From NCBI GenBank assembly GCA_045660385.1, contig JAZRDT010000135.1:1-36840 (forward strand): 36,840 nucleotides of DNA, read 5' to 3'. Shown one piece after another: positions 15,392 through 24,717 of the stretch. This DNA is from UBA1189 sp045660385. Lineage in GTDB: Bacteria; Bacteroidota; Bacteroidia; Bacteroidales; Bacteroidaceae. The position numbers were made by a program, and so were the translations under genes. A model generated the notes under the pieces. The model had not been told where the DNA came from. It ran no database searches and worked only from the letters and a program-made list of their open reading frames with translations. Each line of letters begins with the position of its first letter. Position 1 is the first letter of the stretch.

Positions 15392-17428
15392 CTATTCTGC
15401 AAATCGTTTAATCAAATTATATGCACTATACAATCCTAGTTCTCCCGCCTTACTGAGATCAGCCACACCACGTGCGTTATCACCCAGGAAAATATGCGTA
15501 AGTCCGCGATTATAGTAAGCCTCTGCCAAATTGGGTTCGAGAGCAATAGCCTCATCATAACTCACCAGAGCAGCTCTGTAATCCTTCAGCCCCGACAACA
15601 CGTTACCCCTATTATAATAGGTATAGGCAAAGTCCGGAGCCAAGTCAATAGCCTTATTCAAATCAGCCAGGATAAGTTGATAGTCATTAACACTACCATC
15701 CTTCATGAAATCATTAGGCATAACCACCCCTTTATCATCTTCAGAAGCACCATCCCCGTAACGCGACGAGACCAGTTGTTTATATCGCGCTACAGCCCTG
15801 CAATAGTACGACATCCACAACGAAGCATCATTAATGATGGCTTGCGTAAAATCACTGACTGCCGCCTGAAGATCCTGCACCAAATAGAAATCAAGACCAC
15901 GCGCAAAATACAGAGCAGCCTCATCACCATCTCGTCCAAGACTATTGGTCTGCTTGTCAATATCCTTAAAATGGAAAGCTATCTGAGTTTCATCGAGCAT
16001 CGGTTCTGAAGCCGTAACAAGCAAAGGAAGAGGCAAACATGAGTTCCGCTGCATCATCTCCAACTCACGATGATAATGCACCACTCCATCAACCTCACTT
16101 GTCGTCTTATAATAGGTAATGGCAAATAACGGGCGTAATTCCACATATACATCCTTAAACTGCACCTGACCACGATGCTCGGATGAGAACTCACGCACAT
16201 AAACAGACTCGGGATTCTTGGCCTCCTGTTTCTTCTTATAATTGTTCAGGTCGTTCACCTCCTGCCTGCGTTTGCGCTTTTCCAGTTCCTCTTGCGAGGG
16301 TTCTTCATCGCCAGTAACATTCACCATCCTAGCCAAAACGTCAGCATTCATTGCTGTAATTTCATCAGCCAACGCTTTGTCGTCAAATCCCATATTTCGA
16401 TACAGTTCAGCACGTATCTTATAGGCGCCAATGAAGTCCGGGAATTCCTTTATCAACACCGACAAATCGTCGACAGCCCCCTGCCAGTCACCCGTAAAGC
16501 GATACAACATTGCACGCGCATAACGAGCACGAACATGATCAGGCACACATTCCAATACAAAGCTATAATCCTCTATGGCCCGATTGTAATCACCAACCTT
16601 TTCGCGCAACAGACCACGATTCATATGCGCCAATGCATTTTCCGGATCAAGCTGTATGGCCATATCAAGATCTTCCATTGCACCATTCAGATTATATAAA
16701 GCTTCGCGTGCTATTGCACGGTTTATATAATGTCCGCTGTATTGCACCAATTGGATTGCAGTAGTCAGATCGGCCTCGACCTCTTCAAAACGCTTTAAGC
16801 CAAGATTGATAATAGCCCGGTCCATATAGGCAGAATGATCGAATTTATCGATGGTCAACAGAGTATCCAGGTCTGCCAATGCAGCCAATGTGTCGCCTTT
16901 TTCCCGATTCATTTCTGAACGCAGGAGCAAAGCAAACGTATAGTTTGGTGCTTTACTACGCAACGTATCTATAATCGCCATTGTACCCTCATAGTCCCCT
17001 ATCTCCTTAGAGCACAATGCATAGTTGCGCCATAAGCCAAGTATATCCGGCCGCATTTTCAGAATGGTTCTATAGTCCCCTATAGCATCATGGAACTTTT
17101 CCTGCCTGATACGCGACAAGCTACGCACCTCATAGGTTGCTGTAATGAACGGGTTCAGTTCTATCGCAGCAGTACCATCCTTTTCAGCCCCCACATAATC
17201 GCCCAAATTATATTTAGCCATAGCACGAAAGTAATAAGCTTCCGCTAAATAAGGCTTGGCATTAATGGCTTGACTAAAATAGTTGATAGCCAGCACATAA
17301 TCACTAAAGTAAAGCGCATTACGACCGACCCTCATCATATGATCGGTATTCACTTGCGCCTTCGCCTGCAACTGCAGACAAAAGAACAATATGAAGAGCA
17401 ACAGGTGCTTTACTTTTCTCAGTTTCAT
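15392..17428 (-). CDS. Exported tetratricopeptide-repeat protein
   Basis: The 678-residue product starts with a signal peptide (residues 1-24, ending QAKAQ). Two TPR blocks follow: about ten repeats from residue 30 to 370 (for example AEAYYFRAMAKYNLGDYVGAEKDG and ALAHMNRGLLREKVGDYNRAIEDY) and about four in the C-terminal 170 residues (AYTYYNRGNVLSGLKDYRAALVSY). A basic, low-complexity linker near 375-400 separates the first block from a non-TPR stretch of about 110 residues. It probably scaffolds protein complexes in the periplasm; partners are unknown. It lies 66 bases after def in the ruvX-def-TPR order common in Bacteroidales. Confidence 0.9.
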   Translation of the reverse strand: MKLRKVKHLLLFILFFCLQLQAKAQVNTDHMMRVGRNALYFSDYVLAINYFSQAINAKPYLAEAYYFRAMAKYNLGDYVGAEKDGTAAIELNPFITATYEVRSLSRIRQEKFHDAIGDYRTILKMRPDILGLWRNYALCSKEIGDYEGTMAIIDTLRSKAPNYTFALLLRSEMNREKGDTLAALADLDTLLTIDKFDHSAYMDRAIINLGLKRFEEVEADLTTAIQLVQYSGHYINRAIAREALYNLNGAMEDLDMAIQLDPENALAHMNRGLLREKVGDYNRAIEDYSFVLECVPDHVRARYARAMLYRFTGDWQGAVDDLSVLIKEFPDFIGAYKIRAELYRNMGFDDKALADEITAMNADVLARMVNVTGDEEPSQEELEKRKRRQEVNDLNNYKKKQEAKNPESVYVREFSSEHRGQVQFKDVYVELRPLFAITYYKTTSEVDGVVHYHRELEMMQRNSCLPLPLLVTASEPMLDETQIAFHFKDIDKQTNSLGRDGDEAALYFARGLDFYLVQDLQAAVSDFTQAIINDASLWMSYYCRAVARYKQLVSSRYGDGASEDDKGVVMPNDFMKDGSVNDYQLILADLNKAIDLAPDFAYTYYNRGNVLSGLKDYRAALVSYDEAIALEPNLAEAYYNRGLTHIFLGDNARGVADLSKAGELGLYSAYNLIKRFAE

Positions 17429-17494
17429 GCTACAACCATGCCATTACGAACGCGACGAAGCCGCCACGTCCAGATTGCAGAAGAAAGAACCACT

Positions 17495-18052
17495 TTACTT
17501 CTTTGCCACCTTCACCTTGTAGTCGCAACGCACCTTGCCTGTAAGCAACGCATTGAACTTACCCTTGTTCATCTGTCGGCGCAGCGGCGAAATACGATCG
17601 GTAAACACCTTACCTTCGAGGTGGTCAAACTCATGCTGAATGACACGTGCCAGAAATCCGTCGACCCACTCATCATGCTCCACGAAGTTTTCATCCACAT
17701 ACTGCACATGCACACGCTCGGCACGAGGCACCTTCTCATGAATGCCGGGCAAACTGAGACAACCCTCATCCTTTAGAATGGTTTCACCCTCTTCTTCTAC
17801 AATGTAGCCATTGATGTAGGCACGCTTAAACTCTGCATACTCGGGATAATCCTCCGCAAGAGGAGTGAGATCGATGATAACCACACGAATGGGCAGACCA
17901 ATCTGCGGAGCTGCCAAGCCCACGCCATCGGCGCGTTCATTGGTTTCAAACATGTTTGCAACCAATTGTTTCAACTCGGGATAATCAGCATCAATATCCT
18001 CTGCCACCTTTCTCAATACGGGTTGTCCGTAAGTATAAATAGGTAATATCAT
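17495..18052 (-). CDS. def: Peptide deformylase
   Basis: The 185-residue metalloenzyme removes the N-formyl group from nascent proteins. All three motifs are present: GVGLAAPQIG (residues 43-52), EGCLSLPG with metal ligand C98, and QHEFDHLEG with H140, E141 and H144. The start ATG is 14 bases after the ruvX stop, so the two are co-transcribed. Confidence 0.98.
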   Translation of the reverse strand: MILPIYTYGQPVLRKVAEDIDADYPELKQLVANMFETNERADGVGLAAPQIGLPIRVVIIDLTPLAEDYPEYAEFKRAYINGYIVEEEGETILKDEGCLSLPGIHEKVPRAERVHVQYVDENFVEHDEWVDGFLARVIQHEFDHLEGKVFTDRISPLRRQMNKGKFNALLTGKVRCDYKVKVAKK

Positions 18053-18066
18053 TTCAGTTCTTGAGT

Positions 18067-18492
18067 TTATAAGTTTCTTAATTTACGGCTCTCCATATAG
18101 CTTTGCAGTATAATGGTAGCACTTATCTCGTCCACCAGCTCCTTACGCTGGCGATCCTTCTTCTTCAGTCCGCCATCCAACATCGCCTGATGTGCAAGCA
18201 CTGAGGTAAAGCGTTCGTCCACATATTCCACCGGAATCTGCGGCAACAACTTGCGCAATCGGTTCACGAAAGGTTCAATGCGCACCATATTCTCCGACGG
18301 CTGGTTGTTCATCTGCTTGGGAAGTCCCACCACGATACGTTCCACAGGCTCACGCTTCACATAGTCGATAATAAAATCCATCAGCGTATGCGTAGGTACA
18401 GTAGTCAGTCCATTAGCAATGATCTGCAACACATCAGTTACCGCCAAACCTGTACGCTTCTTTCCGTAGTCAATAGCAAGTATTCGTCCCAT
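18067..18492 (-). CDS. ruvX: Putative pre-16S rRNA nuclease / Holliday junction resolvase-like YqgF
   Basis: The 141-residue RNase H-fold protein has the motifs MGRILAIDYGKKRTGLAVTD at the N-terminus (catalytic aspartate D8), VERIVVGLPKQMNNQPSE, VEYVDERFTS and a terminal DEISATIILQSYM. In E. coli YqgF trims the 5' end of 16S rRNA; the resolvase role is debated. It is the first gene of the ruvX-def-TPR run. Confidence 0.95.
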   Translation of the reverse strand: MGRILAIDYGKKRTGLAVTDVLQIIANGLTTVPTHTLMDFIIDYVKREPVERIVVGLPKQMNNQPSENMVRIEPFVNRLRKLLPQIPVEYVDERFTSVLAHQAMLDGGLKKKDRQRKELVDEISATIILQSYMESRKLRNL

Positions 18493-18509
18493 AACATCCG
18501 ATTACGCTA

Positions 18510-18517
18510 CAAAGTTA
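18510..18517 (-). promoter_or_regulatory. -7 box of the ruvX operon
   Basis: The minus strand reads TAACTTTG, 17 bases before the ATG, giving a very short leader. The -33 TTTG is only 15 bases upstream, so spacing is poor; TTTGTAGCG occurs twice here. Confidence 0.5.
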
Positions 18518-18564
18518 ATAAGCTTTCCGCTACAAAACATTTAAATTCTCTTAAAAATCAAAAC

Positions 18565-18590
18565 AAAGGGCGACCATTGGGCCACCCTTT
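18565..18590 (-). terminator. Terminator of the SPOR lipoprotein gene
   Basis: On the minus strand AAAGGG...CCCTTT closes a hairpin with internal GG/CC pairing, followed by TGTTTTGATTTTT. It lies 22 bases after the stop. Confidence 0.7.
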
Positions 18591-18612
18591 ATATAACATA
18601 TAGGAGCATCGC

Positions 18613-19098
18613 TTACTTGTTCAGCAAGATCCAAGCACCCTGAAAATCGGCACGACTGGGATATTTCACCTTGAAGGCCTCACGAGCACGAGCAGCTTCA
18701 GCCTTCGTGTCGTATGAGCCAATGATAACGCGGAACATATTCTTATCCACATTCTTCACAATACCTGCAGCATAGCCCTCACCTACCAAGTAGTCCTTCA
18801 AGCCCTGCGCATTGGTCTGCAAGCTAAAGCTACCACACACCACGCTGTAAGCCTTCAAAGTACCGGTTACTGAAACTGCAGAAACCTGCTCTTGACGTAC
18901 GGGAGTCTGGTCGTAGTTATCAGAAGCCACCGGAGTTGTTGCCACGGGAGTCACCTGTACGGGAGCATTCACCTGCACCTGTGCACTCTCCTGTGCCTTA
19001 GCCTTCTCGTAAGCCTGCTTATAAGCGCTCTCTTTTGACTTACATGATGCAAAAACGAGCAATACGCTCAACAATCCAAACAAAACACTCTTTTTCAT
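18613..19098 (-). CDS. SPOR-domain lipoprotein
   Basis: The 161-residue product begins MKKSVLFGLLSVLLVFASCKSKE, with the lipobox FASC. A glutamine/valine/proline-rich linker (residues about 25-75) leads to a SPOR domain (about 80-158: AYSVVCGSFSLQTNAQGLKDYL... FRVIIGSYDTKAEAARARE). SPOR domains bind denuded peptidoglycan glycans, often at the division septum, so this is probably a cell-envelope protein anchored in the outer membrane. It is monocistronic, with its own consensus promoter and terminator. Confidence 0.88.
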   Translation of the reverse strand: MKKSVLFGLLSVLLVFASCKSKESAYKQAYEKAKAQESAQVQVNAPVQVTPVATTPVASDNYDQTPVRQEQVSAVSVTGTLKAYSVVCGSFSLQTNAQGLKDYLVGEGYAAGIVKNVDKNMFRVIIGSYDTKAEAARAREAFKVKYPSRADFQGAWILLNK

Positions 19099-19138
19099 AT
19101 TCTTTTACCTTTTAAGTTATAGTTCTTGAATTTGCGTA

Positions 19139-19170
19139 CAAAGATAGTGCAAACCAAACGAAATGCCAAA
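19139..19170 (-). promoter_or_regulatory. Promoter of the SPOR lipoprotein gene
   Basis: Minus strand: TTTG (19170-19167), 20 bases, TATCTTTG (19146-19139). The spacer shares TTTCG and TTTGCAC with the infC promoter at identical offsets. Confidence 0.78.
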
Positions 19171-19280
19171 TCTCAACGGGCGAAAGCAGAGAAATGCTTG
19201 CATTTTTTTTACTGAGCGATGCAGAAGCTATAGAAGAAATTACTTTAGCACAAGCAACTAAGAAAACGCGACACCACCAA

Positions 19281-20024
19281 CTACTCGTTCCAAATGCGCC
19301 ATGCAGCGCGAGCTTGACCAATGAGCATATCCATGCCATTGCAGATGGTAGCGCCTGCCAGCTCACCAAGTTGAAGGAAACGGGTCTTGAGGGGATTGTA
19401 AACTACGTCGAAGAGAAGATGGCGCGGGGTGAGCGATGCATAGTGAAGCGGTGGACATTCATCGACCTTGGGGTGCATGCCAAGCGGAGTGGTATTGACA
19501 ATCACCGTGTAATGAGAGAGAACATCAGGCGTGAGATCATCATAACTGAGTACACCTTCGCGGCGGGTGCGCGACACGAAGCAGGTATCAAGTCCTAATT
19601 GGCGTAGGGCATAGTCGACAGCCTTGGAGGCTCCGCCCGTCCCCAGGATGAGGGCATGGGTGTGATGGGGCTGCAGCAAAGGACGTATGGAGTCACTGAA
19701 GCCAATGACATCGGTATTGTAACCCTTGAGCCGTAGGCTATCGCCCTCTCGCAATACCTTAACCACATTGACCGCACCAATGGCTTGTGCTGCTGCGTCG
19801 ACCTCGTCGAGAAAGGCAAACACCTGTTGCTTATAGGGAATGGTTACATTAAAACCTTGAAGAGCGGTCTCTTCAGCCAATACGGATGTCAAATCGCTAA
19901 TCTGCGGTAACTCAAAATTCTTATATTCGGCATCTATGCCTTGCTGAGTAAAGAAATCCGTGAAATAACCTCTCGAAAAGGAGTGTCCGAGGGGATAGCC
20001 GATGAGTCCGTAGATACGTGCCAT
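19281..20024 (-). CDS. aroE: Shikimate dehydrogenase
   Basis: The 247-residue NADPH enzyme reduces 3-dehydroshikimate in aromatic amino-acid synthesis. The substrate site is IGYPLGHSFS at the N-terminus, with catalytic K65 in NVTIPYKQQV and D105 in GYNTDVIG. The nucleotide-binding loop is GTGGAS (128-133), and NTTPLGMHP follows. It is a little shorter than E. coli AroE (272). It is transcribed divergently from prfA and has its own promoter. Confidence 0.95.
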   Translation of the reverse strand: MARIYGLIGYPLGHSFSRGYFTDFFTQQGIDAEYKNFELPQISDLTSVLAEETALQGFNVTIPYKQQVFAFLDEVDAAAQAIGAVNVVKVLREGDSLRLKGYNTDVIGFSDSIRPLLQPHHTHALILGTGGASKAVDYALRQLGLDTCFVSRTRREGVLSYDDLTPDVLSHYTVIVNTTPLGMHPKVDECPPLHYASLTPRHLLFDVVYNPLKTRFLQLGELAGATICNGMDMLIGQARAAWRIWNE

Positions 20025-20061
20025 ATGCTGTTAATATATCGTCTAAAATGTTCGAAAGACG

Positions 20062-20092
20062 CAAATTTATGCTTTTTATCGAGAATTTCAAA
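20062..20092 (-). promoter_or_regulatory. aroE promoter
   Basis: Minus strand: TTTG (20092-20089), 19 bases, TAAATTTG (20069-20062), 38 bases before the ATG. Confidence 0.7.
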
Positions 20093-20163
20093 AAAAACTT
20101 TCGGATTTACAAATTTAGGTTCCAAACGAGTTGTTTCATCCTTAAACTTTCGACAAGAATCCC

Positions 20164-20194
20164 TTGCCGATATCGTCAATATATAGTACCTTTG
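20164..20194 (+). promoter_or_regulatory. prfA promoter
   Basis: TTG (20164-20166), 20 bases, TACCTTTG (20187-20194), 30 bases before the ATG. It is back to back with the aroE promoter. Confidence 0.75.
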
Positions 20195-20224
20195 CAAATA
20201 ATTATATGATATCCATTTTATAAT

Positions 20225-21334
20225 ATGGCAGAAAACAATTTACTCACACGACTCGACGGACTAGTAGGAAAGTACGAGGAGATCGAACTCCTCATCACGG
20301 ACCCTGCGGTAATTGCCGACATGCGCCGATTCGTAAAGCTCAATAAAGAATATAAAGAACTGGGAGCGCTCATGGAGGCTCGCGCCAAATACATACAGCT
20401 CATCCGTCAGCTCGACGAGGCTAAAGAACTCTTTGCTACAGAAAGCGATGCCGACATGCGTGAGATGGCTCGCGAGGAGATCGATGCGTGCGAGACTCAG
20501 ATTCCTGCTCTCGAGGAGGAGATAAAGTTATTGCTCGTGCCTGCCGACCCCGAAGATGACAAGAACGTCATAATGGAAATACGTGGCGGTACGGGTGGCG
20601 ACGAGGCAGCCCTCTTTGCGGGCGACCTGTTCAAGATGTATATGAAATATTGCGAACAGAAGGGATGGCGTGTAGAGGTATCGAGTTTCAATGAAGGTAC
20701 TGCCGGCGGATACAAGGAAATCATCTTCAGCGTATGTGGCGAGAAGGTGTATGGTACGCTCAAATATGAGTCGGGCGTTCACCGCGTGCAACGTGTACCC
20801 GCCACAGAAACTCAAGGTCGCGTACACACCTCGGCAGCTACCGTAGCCTGCCTGCCCCAAGCCGAAGCCTTCGAGGTAGAGATCAATGAGGGTGAAATCA
20901 AGTGGGATACCTTCCGCTCATCGGGTGCAGGAGGACAGAACGTGAACAAGGTGGAATCCGGTGTGCGTCTCCGTTACAACTGGAAGAACCCCAACACGGG
21001 CGAAGTGGAGGAGATTCTCATCGAGTGTACCGAAACTCGCGACCAACCGAAGAACAAGGAACGCGCATTGGCCCGCTTGCGCACCTTCATCTACGACAAG
21101 GAGCATCAGAAATATATTGACGACATCGCCTCAAAGCGCAAGACCATGGTGTCAACCGGTGACCGCTCGGCAAAGATCCGCACCTACAACTATCCTCAGG
21201 GACGCATCACCGACCACCGCATCAACTACACCATCTATAATCTTGCAGCCTTCATGAATGGTGACATTCAAGACTGCATTGATCAGCTCATGGTAGCCGA
21301 GAATGCAGAACGACTCAAGGAGAGCGAGCTGTAA
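20225..21334 (+). CDS. prfA: Peptide chain release factor 1
   Basis: The 369-residue protein terminates translation at UAA and UAG. The codon-recognition tripeptide P192-A193-T194 is the RF1 type (RF2 has SPF). The GGQ motif that triggers peptidyl-tRNA hydrolysis is at 236-238 in SSGAGGQNVNK. The N-terminal coiled coil (residues 1-110) is typical. It is the first gene of the prfA-pyrF-HD run; a 154-base spacer with an inverted repeat separates it from pyrF. Confidence 0.98.
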   Translation: MAENNLLTRLDGLVGKYEEIELLITDPAVIADMRRFVKLNKEYKELGALMEARAKYIQLIRQLDEAKELFATESDADMREMAREEIDACETQIPALEEEIKLLLVPADPEDDKNVIMEIRGGTGGDEAALFAGDLFKMYMKYCEQKGWRVEVSSFNEGTAGGYKEIIFSVCGEKVYGTLKYESGVHRVQRVPATETQGRVHTSAATVACLPQAEAFEVEINEGEIKWDTFRSSGAGGQNVNKVESGVRLRYNWKNPNTGEVEEILIECTETRDQPKNKERALARLRTFIYDKEHQKYIDDIASKRKTMVSTGDRSAKIRTYNYPQGRITDHRINYTIYNLAAFMNGDIQDCIDQLMVAENAERLKESEL

Positions 21335-21339
21335 AGGGG

Positions 21340-21478
21340 CCTCCCCCGTCCCCTCCCAAGGAGGGGTGACTGAGATTACAGAAACAAATAACAAATAGTA
21401 TAAACACATTAAAAGCATGCCACTCCTGCCTCTCAAAGGACTTGGAATCCCCCTCTTCGGGAGGGGTTAGGGGAGGCT
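21340..21478. repeat. Inverted-repeat element between prfA and pyrF
   Basis: The arms 21340-21358 (GCCTCCCCCGTCCCCTCCC) and 21460-21478 (reverse complement GCCTCCCCTAACCCCTCCC) match at 16 of 19 positions. They enclose about 100 bases of A-rich sequence. Each arm also makes its own small hairpin (CCCTCC/GGAGGG; CCCCTC/GAGGGG). It looks like a small non-coding dispersed element; the short frames running through it are not genes. Confidence 0.6.
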
Positions 21479-21488
21479 TCCATTGATT

Positions 21489-22322
21489 ATGAACAAACAA
21501 CAACTTATCCAGAACATCAAGGAACGCAAGTCGTTCCTCTGCGTAGGTCTCGACACTGACACTAAGAAGATTCCCGCCCACCTCTTGAACGAGGATGATC
21601 CCATCTTTGCCTTCAACAAGGCTATCATCGATGCTACTGCAGACTACTGCATAGCCTATAAGCCCAACCTGGCCTTCTACGAGTGCGACGGTCTCAAGGG
21701 CTACGAGGCTTATGAGAAGACCATTGCATACCTCAAGGAGAACTATCCCAACCACTTCATCATTGCTGATGCTAAGCGTGGCGACATCGGCAACACCTCT
21801 TCCATGTATGCCCGTTCATTCTTCGAAGAGCAGGATGTGCATGCCCTCACCGTAGCCCCTTACATGGGTGAAGATAGTGTAAAGCCCTTCCTCGCATACG
21901 AAGGCAAATGGGTGATATTGCTTGCACTCACCTCAAACAAGGGTTCGCTCGATTTCCAGCTCATGGAGGACAAGGAGACAGGTGAGCGCCTCTTCGAGAA
22001 GGTGCTTCGCCGTTCACAGGAGTGGGGCAACGATGAGAACATGATGTATGTAGTTGGTGCTACACGCGGTCAGCTCTTCGAGGATATCCGTAAGATTGTA
22101 CCCAACCACTTCCTTCTTGTACCTGGTGTAGGTGCACAGGGAGGTTCGCTCAGCGATGTATGCCAGTATGGTATCACCAAGGAGTGCGGACTCATCGTAA
22201 ACTCAAGCCGCGCCATTATCTATGCCGACAACACCGAAAACTTTGCCAACGTAGCACGTGAGGAGGCTCGCAAGGTACAGGAAGAGATGGCTGCCGAGCT
22301 GGTGAAATATGGCATTCTCTAA
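21489..22322 (+). CDS. pyrF: Orotidine 5'-phosphate decarboxylase, long (type 2) form
   Basis: The 277-residue enzyme makes UMP from OMP in pyrimidine synthesis. The active-site block DAKRGDIGNTS has the catalytic D94 and K96, and the phosphate-binding region is near VPGVGAQGG. The length and motif are those of the type 2 subfamily rather than the E. coli form of about 240 residues. The ATG at 21489 is preferred over an in-frame TTG six bases earlier. The next gene begins one base after the stop. Confidence 0.96.
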   Translation: MNKQQLIQNIKERKSFLCVGLDTDTKKIPAHLLNEDDPIFAFNKAIIDATADYCIAYKPNLAFYECDGLKGYEAYEKTIAYLKENYPNHFIIADAKRGDIGNTSSMYARSFFEEQDVHALTVAPYMGEDSVKPFLAYEGKWVILLALTSNKGSLDFQLMEDKETGERLFEKVLRRSQEWGNDENMMYVVGATRGQLFEDIRKIVPNHFLLVPGVGAQGGSLSDVCQYGITKECGLIVNSSRAIIYADNTENFANVAREEARKVQEEMAAELVKYGIL

Positions 22323-22323
22323 G

Positions 22324-23544
22324 ATGCAGGCAAGTAAGATTATCAACGACCCGGTATTCGGGTTTATCAACATACCCAAGGGGCTGATCATGGAGGTGGT
22401 AACACACCCCATGGTACAGCGCCTTCATCGTATCAAGCAATTGGGGTTGTCATCCATGGTATATCCAGGTGCACAACACACCCGATTCCAACACTCTTTG
22501 GGTGCCTTCTTCTTAATGACCGAGGCCATACATACCCTACGCAATAAGGGCGTGGAAATCACCGATCACGAGGCCGAATCGGTAAAGATTGCCATTCTTC
22601 TGCACGACGTGGGTCATGGCCCCTTCTCACATGTACTTGAAAGCACCATTGCACCCGGTGTACATCACGAAGAGATATCGCTTCTTCTGATGAAGAAAAT
22701 GAACCGCGAACTGGGAGGTCGGCTCGACCTTGCCATACGCATCTATAAGGATGAGTATGAAAAGCGCTTCCTGCACCAACTGGTAAGTAGCCAACTTGAC
22801 ATGGATCGCCTCGACTACCTACGTCGCGACAGTTTCTATACAGGTGTCACGGAAGGAAACATCGGTTCGGCACGCATCATCAAGATGCTCGATGTCAAGG
22901 ACGACCACCTCGTAGTGGAATCGAAGGGCATATACTCCATCGAGAACTTCCTCACTGCACGCCGCCTCATGTATTGGCAAGTATACCTGCACAAGACATC
23001 GGTAGCCTGCGAAAAAATGATCAACAACACATTGCTACGTGCCAAGGAACTTGCCCACCAAGGCGTTGAGTTGTTCGTCACACCAGCCTTGCGCTATTTC
23101 CTTTATGGCGACATCACACGAGAGATGTTCTTCAACGACGAGCAGTGCCTTGAAACATTCACCCAACTTGACGATAACGACATCTGGTGTGCTCTAAAAA
23201 CATGGGCTAACCACGAGGACAAGGTATTGGCAACACTCAGTAGCGGATTGGTAAACCGCCGTTTGTTTAAGGTAGAGATTGATAGCAAACCCTTCAGCGA
23301 TGAGTATAAAGACGGCATCGTCACACGCATTGCCGATAGCCTGCACATCGACAAGAATGATTGCTCATACTTGCTTTGTGCCGCCATACACGAGAAAGAC
23401 ATGTATACTGCCGCTGATGACCAGATTGAAATTCTCTACAACGATGGCACCACACGCGACATCGCTGAAGCATCGGACATGTTTGACCTCACACTTTTGC
23501 AGAAAAAAGTTAAAAAACATTATATCTGCTACCATAGAGTATAG
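22324..23544 (+). CDS. HD-domain phosphohydrolase
   Basis: The product is about 406 residues, starting MQASKIINDPVFGFINIPKG; an alternative ATG at 22309 would overlap pyrF by 14 bases. The HD superfamily metal site is visible: H in HTRFQHSLGAF, HD in LLHDVGHGPFSH (about residues 94-95) and D in QLDMDRLDYLRRDS. The arrangement resembles the dGTPase/SAMHD1-like HD proteins, so a nucleotide triphosphohydrolase or phosphodiesterase activity is likely, but the substrate is unknown. It is tightly coupled to pyrF and followed by the separately promoted lpx genes, a common Bacteroidales order. Confidence 0.85.
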   Translation: MQASKIINDPVFGFINIPKGLIMEVVTHPMVQRLHRIKQLGLSSMVYPGAQHTRFQHSLGAFFLMTEAIHTLRNKGVEITDHEAESVKIAILLHDVGHGPFSHVLESTIAPGVHHEEISLLLMKKMNRELGGRLDLAIRIYKDEYEKRFLHQLVSSQLDMDRLDYLRRDSFYTGVTEGNIGSARIIKMLDVKDDHLVVESKGIYSIENFLTARRLMYWQVYLHKTSVACEKMINNTLLRAKELAHQGVELFVTPALRYFLYGDITREMFFNDEQCLETFTQLDDNDIWCALKTWANHEDKVLATLSSGLVNRRLFKVEIDSKPFSDEYKDGIVTRIADSLHIDKNDCSYLLCAAIHEKDMYTAADDQIEILYNDGTTRDIAEASDMFDLTLLQKKVKKHYICYHRV

Positions 23545-23591
23545 TATTAGGCCCCTCCCCTCGCACAAAATTGAGATATTATGATTAAAGA

Positions 23592-23622
23592 TTTGAAAAT
23601 CCCAAAATAATATCTATCTTTG
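23592..23622 (+). promoter_or_regulatory. lpxD-lpxC-lpxA promoter
   Basis: TTTG (23592-23595), 19 bases, TATCTTTG (23615-23622), 39 bases before lpxD. Confidence 0.75.
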
Positions 23623-23661
23623 CGAGGTTATAGATAGACATACTATACATATTTAAATAGA

Positions 23662-24711
23662 ATGGAATTTACAGCGAAGCAGATAGCAGCATACGTAGGA
23701 GGCGAAATCATAGGCGATGAAAATGTCACCGTTTGCACCTTTGCAAAGATTGAAGAGGGTGTAAAGGGGGCATTATCGTTTCTTGCCAATCCGAAATATG
23801 CATCCTATATATACGACACCCAATCGAGCATCGTACTGGTAAACAACGATTTCGTACCGGAACGTCCCATCCAGGCCACACTCATCAAAACAGCCAATGC
23901 CTACGAGAGTTTGGCTAAGTTGATGACATTATACGAATCGGTCAAACCCAAGAAGACGGGTATCAGTCCGATGGCCTCTGTAGCCGCATCAGCCACAATT
24001 GGCGAGAACGTATACATCGGTCCGTTCGTATCGATTGGAGAAAAAGCCATTATCGGTAACAACACCGTCATCGAGGCCAACACCTCGGTAGGCGACAATG
24101 CCACAGTGGGCAGCGACTGCATATTGTATAACCATGTCACCATCTACCACGATTGTAAGGTGGGAAACCGTTGCATCCTGCATGCCGGCAGTGTAGTTGG
24201 AGCCGACGGATTCGGTTTTGCTCCTGGAGCCAATGGTTACGAAAAGATACCTCAAATAGGCATCGCCATCCTTGAAGACGATGTAGAGATTGGAGCAAAC
24301 ACATGCATTGACCGCGCCACCATGGGTGCTACCATCATCAAGCGTGGTGTCAAGCTCGACAACATGGTACAGATTGCCCATAACGTAATCGTAGATGAGC
24401 ATACCGTAATGGCCGCACAATGCGGAGTAGCAGGATCTACTAAGATTGGCAGTTGGTGCATGGTGGGCGGACAGGCCGGTATCAGCGGACACATCAAGAT
24501 TGGCAATCAAGTAAAGGTAGGCGGACATTCTGGCGTTACCAACAGCGTGCAGGATGGAAAGGCCGTGATGGGTTATCCGTCATTCGAGCACACACAGTTT
24601 GCCCGCGCAACGGTTATCTTCAAGAAACTACCCGAAATGTATCGCGAGATGGATGCTCTGAAGAAAGAAATTGAATCACTGAAACAACAACTTGCCACTG
24701 GCAAGGCCTAA
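23662..24711 (+). CDS. lpxD: UDP-3-O-(3-hydroxyacyl)glucosamine N-acyltransferase
   Basis: The 349-residue enzyme adds the second acyl chain in lipid A synthesis. The N-terminal uridine-binding domain (1-100) is followed by a left-handed beta-helix of hexapeptide repeats (about 105-310: IGENVYIGPFVSIGEKAIIGNN and onward). The catalytic histidine is H240 in QIAHNVIVDE, and GADGFGFAP is conserved. A C-terminal helix (EMYREMDALKKEIESLKQQ) completes the trimer. lpxC starts six bases after the stop. Confidence 0.97.
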   Translation: MEFTAKQIAAYVGGEIIGDENVTVCTFAKIEEGVKGALSFLANPKYASYIYDTQSSIVLVNNDFVPERPIQATLIKTANAYESLAKLMTLYESVKPKKTGISPMASVAASATIGENVYIGPFVSIGEKAIIGNNTVIEANTSVGDNATVGSDCILYNHVTIYHDCKVGNRCILHAGSVVGADGFGFAPGANGYEKIPQIGIAILEDDVEIGANTCIDRATMGATIIKRGVKLDNMVQIAHNVIVDEHTVMAAQCGVAGSTKIGSWCMVGGQAGISGHIKIGNQVKVGGHSGVTNSVQDGKAVMGYPSFEHTQFARATVIFKKLPEMYREMDALKKEIESLKQQLATGKA

Positions 24712-24717
24712 CAGCAT

